Shown one piece after another: positions 5,030 through 6,752 of a DNA stretch of 6,752 nt (the first letter of the stretch is position 1; every line of letters starts with the position of its first letter). The translations under genes were made by a program, and so were the position numbers. The notes below the pieces were generated by a model. That model was not told the origin of the DNA, did not search any database, and saw nothing but the letters and a program-made list of their open reading frames with translations. This DNA is from CAYFVR01 sp046541515 (lineage in GTDB: Bacteria > Desulfobacterota > Desulfobacteria > Desulfobacterales > Desulfococcaceae). The stretch covers positions 1-6,752 of the forward strand of contig JBKHDD010000231.1 of assembly GCA_046541515.1 (NCBI GenBank), read 5' to 3'.

Positions 5030-6388
5030 ATGGACGCGACCGCTCCCGCCGACGCCCGCCCGGACGCCGCCGTTCCCCCCGATTTCGTTCCCCATCCCTC
5101 CTTTGCCGAAGCGTTCAAATTCTGGTTGAAACTCGGCTTCATCAGCTTCGGCGGGCCGGCGGGGCAGATCGGGATCATGCACCAGGAGCTGGTGGAGCGG
5201 CGGCGGTGGATCGGCAACGACCGATTTCTCGGCGCGTTGAACTATTGCATGTTGCTGCCCGGTCCCGAAGCCCAGCAGCTCGCCACCTACATCGGCTGGC
5301 TGCTCCACCGGACGCCCGGCGGACTCGTCGCGGGCGGGTTGTTCGTCCTGCCGTCGGCATTTCTCCTGTTCGCCCTGAGCTACGTCTACGCGGCCTTCGG
5401 AGAACTCCGCCCGGTGGAAGCGGTGTTTCGAGGGCTGGAAGCGGCGGTGCTGGCCATTGTCTGCGCGGCGCTTCTTCGAATGGCGCGAAACACGCTGACG
5501 CGGTGGCCCTTCGTGGTCGTCGCGGCGGCGGCTTTTGTGGGCCTTTTCGTTTTCGGAACGCCGTTCCCGGTCGTCATCCTCGGCGCCGGGTTGTGGGGCC
5601 TGGTTGGATGCCTGATCGCGCCAAACCTCTTCCAGCGCCCTCCCAGCGCCGAATTGGACGAAATCGACGCCCGTTCGGTGATCCTCTGCCCCGATCCGGA
5701 AGACTGCCACATCGCGCCCTCGTCCCGCCGCAGCCTCACGGTGCTGGCCGTCTGCCTGCTTTTGTGGATCGTGCCCGCAGCCGCGCTCTGGATCGGGGCG
5801 CGGGAGACCGTCTTTTTCCCCGAGGCGATGTTTTTCACCAAGGCCGCCTTCCTCACCTTCGGCGGAGCCTACGCCGTGCTGGCCTACATGGCCCAGGCCG
5901 CCGTGGAACAGTACGGCTGGCTGACCGCCGGGGCCATGATGGACGGCCTCGGCCTGGCCGAAACCACGCCCGGACCGCTGATCATGGTGGTCCAGTTCGT
6001 GGGATTCATGGGCGGATGGAACCTTCCGGGAAACCTGAACCCGCTGGCCGCCGGCCTGTTCGGCTCCGCCGTGGCGACCTACTTCACCTTCCTGCCCTGC
6101 TTTCTGTTCATTTTCCTGGGCGCGCCCTACATCGAAAAACTCCGCTCCGAAAAACGGCTGGAGGCCGCACTCTCCGGCATCACCGCCGCCGTGGTGGGCG
6201 TCATGCTCAACCTCGCCGTCTGGTTCGGCCGCCAGGCCCTGATCCTCGGACCCGGCCAAGTGGACCTCTTCGCCCTCGCCGTGACACTCGCCGCCTTCGC
6301 CGCCATCCGCCGGGGGAAAGTTGGGGTGCCGCTGGTGGTTTTGCTGGCGGGAATTGCGGGGCTCGGGGCGTCGTTTATCGGGTGGTGA
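5030..6388 (+). CDS. chrA: Chromate transporter ChrA, long-chain two-domain type
   Basis: ChrA proteins of the CHR family are inner-membrane carriers exporting chromate from the cytoplasm, giving chromate resistance. The 452-aa protein contains two homologous CHR domains. The first has GFISFGGPAGQIG (36-48) and LPGPEAQQLATYIGW (76-90); the second has AFLTFGGAYAVLAYM (273-287) and TTPGPLIMVVQFVGF (312-326). Many hydrophobic segments surround them, and a hydrophilic loop (about 202-236, DEIDARSVILCPDPEDC) separates the halves. This is the usual long-chain layout and length. The ATG at 5030 is preceded by GAAAGGA ending 5 nt upstream; the frame stays open further upstream into the DUF2283 gene, but that portion is not CHR-like. 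No chrB or other regulator is nearby, so regulation is unseen. The actual substrate could be another oxyanion. Confidence 0.95.
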   Translation: MDATAPADARPDAAVPPDFVPHPSFAEAFKFWLKLGFISFGGPAGQIGIMHQELVERRRWIGNDRFLGALNYCMLLPGPEAQQLATYIGWLLHRTPGGLVAGGLFVLPSAFLLFALSYVYAAFGELRPVEAVFRGLEAAVLAIVCAALLRMARNTLTRWPFVVVAAAAFVGLFVFGTPFPVVILGAGLWGLVGCLIAPNLFQRPPSAELDEIDARSVILCPDPEDCHIAPSSRRSLTVLAVCLLLWIVPAAALWIGARETVFFPEAMFFTKAAFLTFGGAYAVLAYMAQAAVEQYGWLTAGAMMDGLGLAETTPGPLIMVVQFVGFMGGWNLPGNLNPLAAGLFGSAVATYFTFLPCFLFIFLGAPYIEKLRSEKRLEAALSGITAAVVGVMLNLAVWFGRQALILGPGQVDLFALAVTLAAFAAIRRGKVGVPLVVLLAGIAGLGASFIGW

Positions 6389-6413
6389 ACGTTGGGTATC
6401 GAAAAGCTTTCCA

Positions 6414-6451
6414 TTGTTTCCATTGGGAATCGTTTGTACAATTGCTACACT
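6414..6451 (+). promoter_or_regulatory. Overlapping candidate promoters of the gene at the right edge
   Basis: Two sigma-70-like pairs each have 17-nt spacing: TTGTTT (6414-6419) with TACAAT (6437-6442), and TTGGGA (6423-6428) with TACACT (6446-6451). The second -10 box is preceded by TGC, an extended -10. Starts would fall at about 6449 or 6458, roughly 100 nt before the preferred ATG. Confidence 0.4.
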
Positions 6452-6468
6452 TGGGAAGCATGGAAAAA

Positions 6469-6487
6469 GTGGAGGCGCCGTCTCCAC
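6469..6487. repeat. Perfect 6-bp inverted repeat in the leader of the last gene
   Basis: GTGGAG (6469-6474) and CTCCAC (6482-6487) pair around a 7-nt loop. It lies about 69 bp before the preferred start of the ATP-binding-protein gene and just downstream of its candidate promoters. No T-run follows, so it is a leader hairpin or an operator rather than a terminator. Confidence 0.3.
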
Positions 6488-6555
6488 CATCGCAAATTCC
6501 CCCGACGAGAACCCTTGCACAAACCCATCACCGCTTCGGCGAAAGGCGACGGGGA

Positions 6556-6752
6556 ATGTTTGACACCGAGGAAGAGTTGCTGAGGCAAATTCGATTGGGC
6601 CAGCAGCGTAGCCAGACCCGGATGATCCGTTTCGACGAGCAACCGGTGGTTCCGGCGCCGTTGGAGGCGCTGGATTCCGCCCTTTGCGAGCGGTTTCGAA
6701 CGCCCCGGACGCGGGACGAAGGGCTGGATTTTCTCCAAAAACTGGGAATGGT
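6556..6752 (+). CDS. ATP-binding protein of the AlbA_2-type regulator family, N-terminus, apparently lacking its AlbA_2 domain; cut by window edge
   Basis: The 65 visible codons begin MFDTEEELLRQIRLG, the standard first residues of a family of ATP-binding, putative transcriptional regulators with an AlbA_2 nucleic-acid-binding domain, a GHKL-like ATPase region and a C-terminal winged helix. In those proteins the AlbA_2 domain follows at once (EDS.LELK...). Here residue 16 continues directly with QQRSQTRMIRFDEQPV, which normally comes after AlbA_2. Roughly 130-150 residues thus appear to be missing in frame. The later part (ALDSALCERFRTPRTRDEGL, then DFLQKLGM) again fits the family. This comparison is from memory of family sequences. 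AAAGG (6542-6546) precedes the ATG by 9 nt. An in-frame ATG at 6460 would add 32 low-complexity residues. The gene runs off the right edge, so an intact remainder is unproven. Confidence 0.65.
   Translation, partial: MFDTEEELLRQIRLGQQRSQTRMIRFDEQPVVPAPLEALDSALCERFRTPRTRDEGLDFLQKLGM

Noticed and set aside
5003..6520. Minus-strand open frame of 505 codons opposite chrA
   Set aside because: It is a shadow of chrA with a His/Gly/Glu/Gln-rich translation and no motif.

Overview
The window is GC-rich (about 60-65% in the long genes). It looks like chromosomal DNA of a Gram-negative, deltaproteobacterial-type organism (Desulfobacterota or a relative). This rests on the tilS-ftsH gene order, a DUF3568-type lipoprotein and the overall protein character. 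The taxonomic call is an inference from gene content, not from a marker gene.

Left part (minus strand, reading leftwards from 2308): a small lipoprotein gene, then tilS (tRNA-Ile lysidine synthetase, overlapping the lipoprotein gene by 32 bp), then the first 123 codons of ftsH, which runs off the window. This looks like one transcription unit. A candidate promoter with a perfect TTGACA box lies directly upstream of the lipoprotein gene.

Centre (2309-3054): no protein gene. It holds a signal recognition particle RNA of the large, Alu-domain-containing bacterial type (about 2581-2827). The RNA has a convincing promoter with an A/T-rich upstream element, a perfect 8-bp terminal helix and a T-run at its end. 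Between the RNA and rarA lies a leader with four copies of GCGGACG arranged as two pairs.

Right part (plus strand): rarA (replication-associated recombination AAA+ ATPase) at 3055-4398. It is followed by a two-gene DUF4258/DUF2283 module with a 4-bp ATGA overlap, of the kind often predicted to be toxin-antitoxin. Its first gene is markedly poorer in GC (about 46%). Next is a long-chain chromate transporter, chrA (5030-6388). At the right edge starts a gene of the AlbA_2-type ATP-binding/transcriptional-regulator family. Its visible N-terminus seems to lack the whole AlbA_2 domain, because the first 15 residues join directly to the sequence that normally follows that domain.

Most of the window is ordinary housekeeping DNA. 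The points most worth a second look are the apparent in-frame domain loss in the last gene, the large-type SRP RNA with its upstream elements, the DUF4258/DUF2283 pair with its A6G6 junction, the paired GCGGACG repeats, and two genes whose candidate promoters would give almost leaderless mRNAs.
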